Source: DATKLX01 sp035542155
GTDB lineage: Bacteria; Chloroflexota; Anaerolineae; Anaerolineales; Anaerolineaceae
Direction: 5' to 3'
DNA: 64,000 nt
Assembly (NCBI GenBank): GCA_035542155.1
Contig: DATKLX010000229.1
Span: 1-64,000 of the forward strand
The position numbers and the translations under genes are program-made. The notes below the pieces were generated by a model, which was given only the letters and a program-made list of their open reading frames with translations, made no database searches and was not told where the DNA came from. Of this stretch, positions 9,001 to 17,737 are shown in pieces (position 1 is the stretch's first letter; every line of letters starts with the position of its first letter).

Positions 9001-9240
9001 CTATTCCCTTACAAAGCCAATGATTTCTTCTTCTTCCCCGGTAGGCATGATTTCAATGAAATTGATTCTGGCAACGGGTAGCAAAATAGAAGTCACATTG
9101 GCATCCAAATAGTGTAAATCCTTGCCATCTTTCCGCCGTGGGTTTTTTACCGTGAGCAAGGTATCACCAGGGGAAGGCAGCTCATCCACCTCTCCCAGGA
9201 CTGGATCCTCGTTTTGAATATGGATTAAAAGCGTAGGCAT
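9001..9240 (-). CDS. Unknown 79-residue protein
   Basis: I do not recognise this family. The 79-residue acidic product starts MPTLLIHIQNEDPVLGEVDE and contains a short basic stretch, NPRRKDGKDLHYLD, then a hydrophobic strand near ILLPVARINFIEIMP. There is no signal peptide or membrane helix. It may form a small beta-rich domain. It sits 43 bases downstream of the FHA gene and six bases upstream of the PhoB-like regulator, so it is part of the signalling operon and could be an adaptor. That role is inference from context. Confidence 0.75.
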   Translation of the reverse strand: MPTLLIHIQNEDPVLGEVDELPSPGDTLLTVKNPRRKDGKDLHYLDANVTSILLPVARINFIEIMPTGEEEEIIGFVRE

Positions 9241-9283
9241 TTGACTATCCTGAGTTAGATCGAGATACCAAACAAGATCCGGT

Positions 9284-9811
9284 TCAACGGCGGATTAAAA
9301 CCTGGATTTTTAATTTGCCAAGCGCGAGCATATCGCCATGATTCACCGGGTAGTCGACGTTTGGCATGATTTTCTGGCCATTCACACGCGTGCCGTTCGA
9401 AGAGCCCAAGTCCATGACGACCACGCGCTGGTTGATGATCTTCAAGGCAGCATGGAGCCGCGAAACCCCCTGGGCATATGCCTCGTATGGGGAAAGGTCC
9501 ACATCCGGTAAAATGGGCTGGCCTTCTGCAACCCGGCCAAGGGTAAATTCAGAGCGGCCGGCGAGGGGAAGAATCTGGCCATTATCGACCATGTGAAGGG
9601 AAACCAGGGCATCGATCGCTGAGGATGGTGAGGGTGGCGTGGTCGCCGGCGGAGGTTGAGGCGTGAGCGGCGTCGAGGGGAGAGCATCCGATTGCGAGCG
9701 GATAAAAGCCTGTGTGGACAGCCGCTCGGTGAAAACAAGCTGCGCCCCACACTCACTGCAAAACAGGGCTCCAGCTATCTCTTGATGTTGGCAATTTGGA
9801 CAGAGGATCAT
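9284..9811 (-). CDS. Zinc-ribbon FHA-domain protein
   Basis: The 175-residue protein starts with a four-cysteine zinc ribbon (CPNC at 4-7, CSEC at 18-21). A Pro/Thr/Ser-rich linker follows (about 40-65), then a C-terminal FHA domain (about 75-175). FHA hallmarks are visible: LGR, SRLHAAL and DLGSSNGTRVNG. FHA domains bind phosphothreonine peptides, so it is a likely reader for the kinase encoded at 12278-14248. The linker threonines could themselves be phosphorylated. Its start overlaps the end of the J/VWA gene by four bases (ATGA type), indicating coupled translation. Confidence 0.92.
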   Translation of the reverse strand: MILCPNCQHQEIAGALFCSECGAQLVFTERLSTQAFIRSQSDALPSTPLTPQPPPATTPPSPSSAIDALVSLHMVDNGQILPLAGRSEFTLGRVAEGQPILPDVDLSPYEAYAQGVSRLHAALKIINQRVVVMDLGSSNGTRVNGQKIMPNVDYPVNHGDMLALGKLKIQVLIRR

Positions 9812-11289
9812 ACCTTTTTATACTCCGGACCAGACGGCAAAAGTAAAGCTCGCGTTCCATATTTGATCCGCTTGTCGCCTTCTTTGCTGAATTGTTGGCT
9901 GTGATGGACGTGTTCTGCCTCTACCAGGACCGTATGGGCCAATTCACGCTCTCCCTGGGAGAGGAGGTGAGTTGCCAGATAATGTAAATGCTTGGTTGCC
10001 TGTTTAATCTCCCCGGCAGCCACCTCATTCCGCGCACGATCCTGCATCCGGTAAAGGGTTAAACGCGATAACGCCTGGACGATTTCATTGGGGGGAGGCT
10101 CCGGATCGGAATCAGGCGAAACGGGGCGGACGATCTGAAAATTAAACCGCGTATGAGGCACTGACCGGGTTGGGATATCCATTTTTACTTTACCCCGGGC
10201 CAGGATTACCTCATCATGGTAATTAGATAGATCTTTTACCATAAACTCCAGTAGTATGGATAAGCTTTGAAATTGAACGATATTGCCAACCCGGATCGGG
10301 CATTTGGTTGTCAACGGGCCGGATTCGGGCTGAATCCGAAACGCGAAGCGCAGCTCAACATTCTCATCTGTTTCGTAATCTAAGGTAACCTGCTCTGCAT
10401 ATATTTTACCAAGGCTGTTGAATTTTTGCTCCAGGAATTTATGCAGCTCTTTGGGAGCGGAAACGTACATGCTGGAACCGCCGCTGATACTGGCAATATT
10501 ATCCAGGAAAGCATCATTCCATTCGTGGCCGATCCCTAGCCCGCTGATCCCAATTCCCTGCTGGGCAGAGGCTTCTGCCAGCTTCAGGCAGGCATCTTCA
10601 TCGCCATAGGTGCGGCCATCCGTCAAAAGGATGACGTGGTTAATGTAAGAGGAGTTCAGATTGCGGCGTACCTGACCGATCCCCTCTTCCAGGCCATGCA
10701 GAATTTCAGTTCCGCCACCGGTTTGGAGCATACTTATTTTCGATTCGATGCGGCTCAAATCCGAAATCCGCGTGGCAGGGATCAGCACTTCGGCTCGATC
10801 GCTGAAGGTCACGATGGATATGAGATCCTGAGGCCGCATCTGGCGAAGCAAGGCAATCGCGTTGGATTTCACCATATCCATCCGCGCTCCCGCCATCGAA
10901 GTGGATCGATCCAGAATGAGACAGAGATTGAGCGGAGGAGCCACATTCACAGCCGGATCTGGAATTGAAGTCAGCTCCATGAGAACGTAAACCAGTTGGG
11001 GCTCAGCCAGTTGGGGCAGGCTCGTCCGGCTGTAGAGTGTATTGACCGAGATCGAAGGGCTGGAATGTTCCTGAGCGGGCAACATGGCGTCATACTGCCG
11101 GCGTTTCTCCGGATTGGAGAGAACATCGTAGGCCTGTTGAACCTGCAGAAACAGCTCAGGCGCTTCTGGATCGGGATTGGTGTCCGGGTGTAACTGCCGT
11201 GCTGCCTCGAAGTATGCACCCCGGATTTCCTCAGGAGTAGCATCTCTGGGTACCCCCAACCGCACGTACAGATTTGAACCACCGATCAT
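9808..11289 (-). CDS. J-domain / von Willebrand A fusion protein
   Basis: The 493-residue protein joins two domains rarely seen together. Residues 5-70 form a DnaJ-type J domain with intact HPD (34-36), which would stimulate an Hsp70 ATPase. Residues about 118-300 form a VWA domain with a complete MIDAS motif DRSTS (D127, S129, S131) and a later LLTDGRTYGDE. The C-terminal 190 residues include a beta-rich part and a helical tail (RMQDRARNEVAAGEIKQATKHLHYLA). No signal peptide is present, so it is cytosolic. It lies 13 bases after the PP2C gene and overlaps the FHA gene. Confidence 0.88.
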   Translation of the reverse strand: MIGGSNLYVRLGVPRDATPEEIRGAYFEAARQLHPDTNPDPEAPELFLQVQQAYDVLSNPEKRRQYDAMLPAQEHSSPSISVNTLYSRTSLPQLAEPQLVYVLMELTSIPDPAVNVAPPLNLCLILDRSTSMAGARMDMVKSNAIALLRQMRPQDLISIVTFSDRAEVLIPATRISDLSRIESKISMLQTGGGTEILHGLEEGIGQVRRNLNSSYINHVILLTDGRTYGDEDACLKLAEASAQQGIGISGLGIGHEWNDAFLDNIASISGGSSMYVSAPKELHKFLEQKFNSLGKIYAEQVTLDYETDENVELRFAFRIQPESGPLTTKCPIRVGNIVQFQSLSILLEFMVKDLSNYHDEVILARGKVKMDIPTRSVPHTRFNFQIVRPVSPDSDPEPPPNEIVQALSRLTLYRMQDRARNEVAAGEIKQATKHLHYLATHLLSQGERELAHTVLVEAEHVHHSQQFSKEGDKRIKYGTRALLLPSGPEYKKV

Positions 11290-11302
11290 GCAGTATCCCC
11301 TA

Positions 11303-12196
11303 TTAATTCGGGTATTGGGCGAGGATTACGCTGATGTTATCCGGTCCTCCGGCTGCATTGGCCGCTTCCACCAGATTGTGGCAGGCTTTGGATGGGTTTT
11401 CTGCGCCGGTGATGATCGAGAACATATCCATCTCAGAGATCACTCCCCAGAGCCCATCGCTGCATAACATCAGATAGCCGGGATGAGGCATCAGATAGGT
11501 GTTGACATCCGGATCAAAAGGCTCCCCCTGTCCAATCGCGCGATAGAGCACATTCCGCTGGGGATGAACAGCGGCTTCCTTTTCAGTAATCTGGCCTAAT
11601 TCCATCAAGCGGCGAACGAGAGAATGGTCGCGGGTCACCGCCTGCATGCGCCCGTCGGGAAAGATAAAATAAGCCCGGCTGTCGCCCACGTGCGCGATGG
11701 TAAGCTGGTCACCCAGGATAAAGGCCGCGGTGAGAGTGGTACCACCCCGGGGAGCCAGTCTCAAGACCGCCTGTTGAGCCTCGCGCACGCCCGTCTGGAG
11801 GATCTCCTGGAGAGGCTCGCCGCCCATATCAGTACGGATGCCAATATAGGGCAGGTAAATCTTGCGCATCAGGTAGGTGGACAGGGTCCGCACTGCGACG
11901 TTGCTGGCAACCTCGCCGTTTTCGTGACCGCCCATCCCATCGGCGACCATGAAAATTCCAAAAGGAAGGCTGTTTTCGCTACCGGAAATCATCGAGGACA
12001 TCGCGAAGAGGCAGTCTTCGTTGTGATCTCTTTGCCGGCCGACAGACTGCGCTGTCCCGACAACCAACTGGGGAGGGAAAAACCTGAGCGGTTCTGCAGT
12101 GACGGTTTCAAGCTGGTCTGGAGAGAGCGGGGCGGTTTGGACACTCTCCGGAAGCTGCTTTTTTCGACCAAATAACCGGGAAATAATATCAATCAC
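11303..12196 (-). CDS. PP2C-family Ser/Thr phosphatase
   Basis: This 297-residue metal-dependent phosphatase carries the PPM motifs: RQDHNED-type RQRDHNEDC near 54, MVADGMGGHENGE near 83, AHVGDSRAYF near 170, CSDGLWG near 248 and GGPDNISVIL at the end. The start is GTG, supported by an AGAGGAGA ribosome-binding site. It would reverse phosphorylation by the kinase encoded just upstream. A 35-residue N-terminal stretch before the catalytic domain is basic, then polar. Confidence 0.93.
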   Translation of the reverse strand: MIDIISRLFGRKKQLPESVQTAPLSPDQLETVTAEPLRFFPPQLVVGTAQSVGRQRDHNEDCLFAMSSMISGSENSLPFGIFMVADGMGGHENGEVASNVAVRTLSTYLMRKIYLPYIGIRTDMGGEPLQEILQTGVREAQQAVLRLAPRGGTTLTAAFILGDQLTIAHVGDSRAYFIFPDGRMQAVTRDHSLVRRLMELGQITEKEAAVHPQRNVLYRAIGQGEPFDPDVNTYLMPHPGYLMLCSDGLWGVISEMDMFSIITGAENPSKACHNLVEAANAAGGPDNISVILAQYPN

Positions 12197-12277
12197 GATG
12201 ATCTCCTCTGCGAAAATGTTAAACCCCGCTTTGCCGCGATGCTTCGAACCATCTAATTGAATTTATGTGAAAAATGA

Positions 12278-14248
12278 TTATGCAAGGAGGGCATATAGAG
12301 TTTTATCCGTAGAACCTACATACAAGATATCATTATACACCACTGGGGTACCAGTGATAGGTCCCCCGGTGTTGAATTTCCAGCGCAAGCGGCCGGTGCG
12401 GTATTCGAGGCAGTAGAGGTTATTGTCGACCGAGCCGCAGTAGAGGGAATCTTTATAGATGATCGGGGACCCGGATACCTGGTGATCGGTTTTAAAGCGC
12501 CAGATCTCTTTGGCATTTCCAGCGTCCAGGCAATAGATGAAGCCATCCGCAGATCCAGTAAAGATATAATTATCGACTTTCACTGGGGATGAGATGGAAC
12601 CCTTACCCATGCGGAAACGCCAGATGACCCACCCAGATTTGGCGTCCAGGGCATAAAATGAAGTGTCCAGACAGCCAAAAAAGGCCACACCATTGGAGAC
12701 CAACGGAGATGAAGTGATCCCACGCTTGGCCTTAAACCGCCACTTCACCTCACCGCGAAAATCCGCGCAATAAAAATCGCCGCCTTCGCAGCCGAAATAG
12801 ACATATTCGTTGGTAATGAATGGGGTCGAGCGGACCGCTTCGGTAGCCTCGACGCGCCAGGCTCGCCGGCTGGAAGCGATATTGACAGCGTGCAGGTAAT
12901 GATCGTCTGAGCCGACGAACAGGTGACCCTCGGCAACGCGGGGCGAGCAGCGAATCGGCCCATCCGTGTAATACGTCCAGACCACCTTGCCCGTCCGGAT
13001 CGAAACCGCGTGGACACGGCGGTCTTCGGATCCAATGAACACAGTGTTCTCCGAAACAACCGGGCGGCCGACGATGCCGCCGTCGGTCGCGTATTTCCAG
13101 AGGAAATTCCCGTTCGAGCTGTTCAGGGCATAGAGATTATAGTCGTAGGAGCCGACGAAGAGGATACCATTATCCAGGGTAGGCGTTCCACGGATTTCGT
13201 CTTCGCACTCGAACGTCCAGAGCGGCTTGATCGTGTCGGCCGAGGGACCAATCGCCTGAGTAGTAAACGAAAGGCGAGCCAGCGCCCCGGTCTTGCGCGC
13301 CACCATCATCAGAGCATCTTTCATAATCTCAGCGCTCTGGAAACGGTCCTTGGGCTCATACTGGAGCGCAGTGTTAATTACTGTTTCCAGTTCGGCTGAA
13401 ACGCCCTGGTTGATTTTGCGGATGGGACGCTCCGAAAAGGTAAATGGCGGCTCGAGACGGGGGTCTTTGCGGGTAAGCAGGTGATGAAACGTAGCCCCGA
13501 GCGCATAGATATCCGCCAGAGGCGTCGCCTCACCGCGGTACTGCTCGGGAGGAGAATAGCCTTCCGTTCCAATCATCGTCCCTTTTTGACCCGATTTGAA
13601 AATCTTGGCAATCCCAAAATCGACCAAAACAATATGGCCATTCTGATTGACCATAATGTTGGAGGGCTTCATATCCCGGAAAATGATCGGCTCCGGTTTG
13701 TGGTTATGAAGGAAATGTAAAACATCACACAGCTCGATCGCCCAGGCGATCACCTGATCTTCGGCGAAGAAGCCAGGGGTCTCGGCCAGGACTGCATCCA
13801 GATCCTTCCCATGGATGTACTCTTCTACCAGGTAAGAGCGTTCATCGTGCGTGAAATAATCGTAAATTCTGGGGATGGCCGGATGGTTTAGGGTGACCAG
13901 AATGTTCGCTTCGCGCTCAAAGTTCTGCACGATCGTCTGCCGAACCAGGGGATCCCTGGCCTGGTTGATCATCTCTTTCACTGCCACCAGTTTGACGACG
14001 TTCGGAAAATGGAGATCTCTCGCCCGGTAAACGGACCCCATCCCACCGACGCCGATCACTTCCTGGATCGAATATCGGTTTACCAGAATCGAGCCCGCTT
14101 GGAGCTGTTGTTCTGGTGGCTGCCCGGAATTGAAGTTTTGAGTGATATGCTGTGTATCCAGGTTATTCTTCCTTGTACCAGAGATATATGGGTAAGCTCC
14201 ACAACCTATATTGGCGGGGTTGCCGGACTGGCCGGGTATTCTATACAT
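12278..14248 (-). CDS. Ser/Thr protein kinase with C-terminal PQQ-type beta-propeller
   Basis: The 656-residue protein starts at the ATG at 14248. An open frame continues to 14494, but a good promoter lies at 14273-14301, so the longer start is unlikely. The kinase domain spans about 58-325, with glycine loop GVGGMG, K91, catalytic D192 in FRDMKPSN and DFG at 210-212. The usual HRD histidine is Phe. Residues about 375-656 form repeated PQQ/quinoprotein-type blades (GTPTLDNGILFVGSYDYNLYAL and similar). No membrane helix is visible between the halves, so both are probably cytosolic. It heads the phosphatase/FHA run and is divergent from purB. Confidence 0.9.
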   Translation of the reverse strand: MYRIPGQSGNPANIGCGAYPYISGTRKNNLDTQHITQNFNSGQPPEQQLQAGSILVNRYSIQEVIGVGGMGSVYRARDLHFPNVVKLVAVKEMINQARDPLVRQTIVQNFEREANILVTLNHPAIPRIYDYFTHDERSYLVEEYIHGKDLDAVLAETPGFFAEDQVIAWAIELCDVLHFLHNHKPEPIIFRDMKPSNIMVNQNGHIVLVDFGIAKIFKSGQKGTMIGTEGYSPPEQYRGEATPLADIYALGATFHHLLTRKDPRLEPPFTFSERPIRKINQGVSAELETVINTALQYEPKDRFQSAEIMKDALMMVARKTGALARLSFTTQAIGPSADTIKPLWTFECEDEIRGTPTLDNGILFVGSYDYNLYALNSSNGNFLWKYATDGGIVGRPVVSENTVFIGSEDRRVHAVSIRTGKVVWTYYTDGPIRCSPRVAEGHLFVGSDDHYLHAVNIASSRRAWRVEATEAVRSTPFITNEYVYFGCEGGDFYCADFRGEVKWRFKAKRGITSSPLVSNGVAFFGCLDTSFYALDAKSGWVIWRFRMGKGSISSPVKVDNYIFTGSADGFIYCLDAGNAKEIWRFKTDHQVSGSPIIYKDSLYCGSVDNNLYCLEYRTGRLRWKFNTGGPITGTPVVYNDILYVGSTDKTLYALLA

Positions 14249-14272
14249 CCGGGGTGAGAATAAGTTGAATAA

Positions 14273-14301
14273 ATTATAAGCAGCAATGGTTTCTTTTGCA
14301 A
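14273..14301 (-). promoter_or_regulatory. Promoter of the kinase-phosphatase-FHA operon
   Basis: On the minus strand TTGCAA, a 17-base spacer and a perfect TATAAT form a sigma-70-type promoter. The predicted transcription start near 14266 lies about 18 bases upstream of the ATG at 14248. This supports that start codon over the longer open frame. Confidence 0.7.
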
Positions 14302-14374
14302 CCGTTTCACAATTAACAGATATATCAACTGCCTGATCGAGGTGAAATTCTGGCTTTGCAGAGGGAATTCCGCC

Positions 14375-14403
14375 TTGCCGATCCCCGGCCTTGAGGGTAT
14401 GAT
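14375..14403 (+). promoter_or_regulatory. Promoter of purB
   Basis: TTGCCG, a 17-base spacer and TATGAT lie about 57 bases upstream of the purB ATG. It is arranged back to back with the kinase promoter. Confidence 0.6.
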
Positions 14404-14460
14404 ATTCAGGACCGGTAATTACTCCGGCCACACCAGTTGAACCTGCTACAGGACTCATCG

Positions 14461-15852
14461 ATGACGGCAGATTACGAAACCTATCTTTCGCCATTCACAT
14501 GGCGCTACGGCAGCCAGGAAATTCGTAGAATCTGGAGCGAAACGAATAAGCGCCGCCTGTGGCGGAAAATCTGGGTCGCCCTGGCAGCGGTTGAAGCCGA
14601 GTACGGGCTGGTTACTTCCAGTCAGTTGGCCGATCTCCAGGCTCATCAGGACGAGGTGGATCTCGACCAGGCGCTGGAGGTCGAAAAAGAAATCCAGCAC
14701 GACCTGATGGCAGAGCTAAAGATATTTGCCAGACAATGCCCGGTGGGTGGAAGGATCATCCACCTGGGAGCAACCTCGATGGATATCGAGGATAATGCTG
14801 ACACGCTGCGCATCCGCGACTCGCTCGATCTGATCCTCGCCAGAGTAAAAAGCCTCCTGGCCGCATTCGCGAACCAGATCGAGCGCTGGGCCGATACTCC
14901 GATCATCGCCTTTACCCATCTCCAACCCGCCGAGCCATCCACGCTGGGATACCGCCTGGCCTTCAGCGGGCAGGATTTGCTCAAGGATTTTTCCCTGCTG
15001 AAACAATTGCGTGTGGAACTGCGGGGAAAAGGATTTAAAGGTGCGGTTGGGACTTCGGCAACGTTTGCGGATCTAATCCCCCCCGGCCATCTGGACGATT
15101 TCGAAGATAGGCTCGGCCAGATTCTGGAGTTAGCCTTCTTTCCGGTCACTCACCAGACATATCCACGCAAACAGGAATTCTGGATCGTTTCAGCGTTGGC
15201 GGGTGTGGGCGCCACGCTCTCCAAATATGCGTTCGACTTGAGGATTCTGCAATCACCACCGATCGGTGAATGGTCTGAACCGTTCGGGAAGGAGCAAATC
15301 GGCTCTTCGGCCATGCCGTTCAAGCGCAACCCGATGCGGGCCGAGAAGATCGATTCCCTGGCGCGCTCGCTGGCCCAGATGCCGCGGACAGCCTGGGACA
15401 ACGCCGCCAATTCACTCCTGGAACGAACCCTGGACGACAGCGCCAACCGGCGGACCATCCTACCGGAAACCTTCCTGATCGTGGATGAGCTGTTAACCAC
15501 CAGCCAGATACTGGTGGAAGGATTGAAAGTGGACAGCAAGGCCCTGGAGCGAAATCTCACCAATTATGGATCTTTCGCCGCGACAGAAAAAATCATGGTT
15601 GCGGCTGTCAAAGCCGGGGCCGACCGCCAGGAGATGCATGCCCACCTGCGCGATCTGTCACTGCAGGCCTGGGATGCAATGCGCAGTGGAAAAGAAAACT
15701 CCCTGGCAGACCTGCTGATCAACGATCCGGTCCTGAGACAATATCTGGATGCTGATACCATCCACAAGCTGCTCGACCCGGCTGGCCACGTAGGACTGGC
15801 CGGGCCCAGGGCTCGAAAACTGGCGGCCGAAATCAGGAAAACTCTGGAATGA
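14461..15852 (+). CDS. purB: Adenylosuccinate lyase
   Basis: PurB catalyses two steps of purine synthesis: release of fumarate from SAICAR and from adenylosuccinate. The 463-residue product, from the ATG at 14461 (MTADYETYLSPFTWRYGS), has the fumarase/ASL superfamily signature GSSAMPFKRNPM near residue 281. It also has the HLGATSMD motif near 100 and THLQPAEPSTLGYR near 158. An alternative start 24 bases upstream exists but adds nothing conserved. It is transcribed divergently from the kinase operon. No other pur gene lies in the window. Confidence 0.95.
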   Translation: MTADYETYLSPFTWRYGSQEIRRIWSETNKRRLWRKIWVALAAVEAEYGLVTSSQLADLQAHQDEVDLDQALEVEKEIQHDLMAELKIFARQCPVGGRIIHLGATSMDIEDNADTLRIRDSLDLILARVKSLLAAFANQIERWADTPIIAFTHLQPAEPSTLGYRLAFSGQDLLKDFSLLKQLRVELRGKGFKGAVGTSATFADLIPPGHLDDFEDRLGQILELAFFPVTHQTYPRKQEFWIVSALAGVGATLSKYAFDLRILQSPPIGEWSEPFGKEQIGSSAMPFKRNPMRAEKIDSLARSLAQMPRTAWDNAANSLLERTLDDSANRRTILPETFLIVDELLTTSQILVEGLKVDSKALERNLTNYGSFAATEKIMVAAVKAGADRQEMHAHLRDLSLQAWDAMRSGKENSLADLLINDPVLRQYLDADTIHKLLDPAGHVGLAGPRARKLAAEIRKTLE

Positions 15853-15886
15853 GCGGAGAGTAAATCGCCGTCAGAGGAAAAAGATC

Positions 15887-15915
15887 TGGACTTCCGCCTG
15901 CCGTTTCGGTACAAT
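15887..15915 (+). promoter_or_regulatory. Candidate promoter of the DUF362 gene
   Basis: TGGACT, a 17-base spacer and TACAAT precede the ATG at 15947 by about 31 bases. An AAAGGAG ribosome-binding site lies in between. Confidence 0.5.
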
Positions 15916-15946
15916 GATGGAACGTTATTGCACAAAGGAGATCAAC

Positions 15947-17167
15947 ATGAGTAACTTTCCGGGAAAAGGCAAGGTCGCTGTGCTCAAAACCCGGCCGGAA
16001 ACAATCTTGGGGGACATCGACTGCGTCATGGAATTAGCCGGGGTCCAAAACGCGCTCCCCAAGGAAAACACGACCGGTTTAAAAATTAACATTTCCTGGC
16101 AAACCTGGTATCCAGCCTGTTCGACCACCCCCTGGCAGCTTGAAGGGGTGATCAAATCCTTGCGTAAGTTGGGCTACCGGGACCTGATCGGTTTTCATAA
16201 CGATACGGTGGTGGTCGATACGACCGTCGGCGAGGTGTATAACAAACACCGCTTCGTTACGGACGAATGTGGGATTCCGTGCGTTTATCTGTACGAAGAG
16301 AAGTTCGAGTGGGAGCGATATGAGCCCAGGCAGCCTTTCCTCGTCCTGGATAAAGTATATCCGGATGGGGTGTACATCCCCAAAGCATTGATCGGCAAAA
16401 ATATCGTCCATCTTCCGACTGTGAAAACTCATGTATTTACCACGATCACCGGAGCGATGAAAAACGCTTTTGGTGGGCTACTGCACCGCAACCGCCACTG
16501 GACGCACAGCGTCATCCATGAGACGCTGGTAGACCTGCTCATGATCCAGCAGGATATCCACCCGGGAATTTTCGCTGTGATGGATGGGACTTTCGCGGGA
16601 GATGGACCCGGGCCAAGGGCGATGCGCTGGCACGAAAAGAACATTATGCTGGCTTCAGCAGACCAGGTGGCCATCGACGCCATCTCCGCAAAGCTCCAGG
16701 GTTTCGACCCGATGGAGATCCCGTTTATCCGCCTCGCCCACGAGATGGGGTTGGGGGTTGGGGATCCGAAAGAGATTGAGATTGTGGGCTATGATATCAA
16801 CCAGGAAGCCCCGTGGAATTTCCACCAGGAAGACACTTTTGCCTCTAAGGGCCAAAAACTGATCTACAACGGGCCGCTGAAACCGTTCGAAAAAGTGCTT
16901 CTGCAAAGCCCGCTCGTCCCGTGGAGCTATTTCGCTAGCAACTTTTACCACAATGTGTACTGGTACCCGTTTGTCGGACGCAAACGCGTCCAGAAAGCCC
17001 TGGATACACCCTGGGGTAAGTTATTCCAGCAATATGGCAATGGAGAGGTTGTGCTGCCCGGAATGGAGCCGAAGACGGTGGTACAGGCTGCGGTGGGGAT
17101 GGGGCTCGTCGCCGCGACCATGGGAACGATTGCCTGGCTTCTCACAAAAAAGTCAAAGAGGAATTAG
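15947..17167 (+). CDS. DUF362 domain protein
   Basis: The 406-residue product (start MSNFPGKGKVAVLK, supported by AAAGGAG seven bases upstream) belongs to the DUF362 family. Members are often linked to iron-sulfur or anaerobic metabolism but their reaction is unknown. The family-typical segment is visible from about 130 to 250 (VHLPTVKTHVFTTITGAMKN and VMDGTFAGDGPGPRAM). I see no CxxCxxC ferredoxin motif, unlike many DUF362 members. A C-terminal hydrophobic helix (about 380-398) followed by KKSKRN suggests a membrane anchor. Confidence 0.8.
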   Translation: MSNFPGKGKVAVLKTRPETILGDIDCVMELAGVQNALPKENTTGLKINISWQTWYPACSTTPWQLEGVIKSLRKLGYRDLIGFHNDTVVVDTTVGEVYNKHRFVTDECGIPCVYLYEEKFEWERYEPRQPFLVLDKVYPDGVYIPKALIGKNIVHLPTVKTHVFTTITGAMKNAFGGLLHRNRHWTHSVIHETLVDLLMIQQDIHPGIFAVMDGTFAGDGPGPRAMRWHEKNIMLASADQVAIDAISAKLQGFDPMEIPFIRLAHEMGLGVGDPKEIEIVGYDINQEAPWNFHQEDTFASKGQKLIYNGPLKPFEKVLLQSPLVPWSYFASNFYHNVYWYPFVGRKRVQKALDTPWGKLFQQYGNGEVVLPGMEPKTVVQAAVGMGLVAATMGTIAWLLTKKSKRN

Positions 17168-17171
17168 GATC

Positions 17172-17203
17172 AAAAAAGGCCGGGTGCGCACCCGTCCTTT
17201 TTT
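17172..17203. terminator. Bidirectional intrinsic terminator
   Basis: A run of A, a GC-rich stem (CGGGTG/CACCCG with flanking paired bases) and a run of T form a symmetric hairpin. It sits between two convergent genes and can end transcription from both sides. Confidence 0.85.
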
Positions 17204-17209
17204 GATTCG

Positions 17210-17737
17210 CTAAGTGAAATATTCATTTCCCTGGCGGGCGCTCTGGTAAAGCACATCCCACATCCAATCGTTCAGGTATGTTTCGACATCCCGGAGCAAA
17301 TTGTAGTGAAGATTTAAGCTGGAGACCAGGTCTCGGGCATCGCGCCACAACTGCATGCACGTAGCTTGGGTTTCTTCCTCCAGGATTCCCTGGGCGCGGA
17401 GCACGCCAAGAAAGCGGCTGGGCTTCATGTGGGCGACAGTTGCTGGCTTACTGACCCCGTGGAAACGGATGCCGTAACTATCCAGGTTTGTTTTCAAGCC
17501 ATTGAGAACCTGGTCAATATCCTCCTGGACCTGCGATTTTCGCAGGGTCGTTTCGGCGAGGATCTCGCGAAACACGTCGAGGCTCTCCGGGCCGGCTAAG
17601 ACCAGAGATTCCACCAGTTTGTGCATAGGATTGACGCTGGACACTTCCAAGCAACGCGTCAGCACTTCACCAGCCTGCATCCGAATGAAAGCTTTTTCGG
17701 CAAAGGCGAACACACTGTCCAGGGAGTCATCCGTCAT
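17210..17737 (-). CDS. Unknown helical protein
   Basis: I do not recognise this 175-residue protein. From the ATG at 17737 (MTDDSLDSVFAFAEKAFIRM) it is predicted almost entirely helical. It has conserved-looking Trp and Tyr residues near the C-terminus (YLNDWMWDVLYQSARQGNEYF) and no signal peptide. The open frame extends further upstream, but its start overlaps the end of the DUF971 gene by 11 bases, which is the likely natural junction. Co-transcription with DUF971 is therefore probable. Confidence 0.7.
   Translation of the reverse strand: MTDDSLDSVFAFAEKAFIRMQAGEVLTRCLEVSSVNPMHKLVESLVLAGPESLDVFREILAETTLRKSQVQEDIDQVLNGLKTNLDSYGIRFHGVSKPATVAHMKPSRFLGVLRAQGILEEETQATCMQLWRDARDLVSSLNLHYNLLRDVETYLNDWMWDVLYQSARQGNEYFT

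Noticed and set aside
14249..14494. Longer N-terminus for the propeller kinase
   Set aside because: The promoter for this operon lies inside this stretch and the purB start overlaps it.
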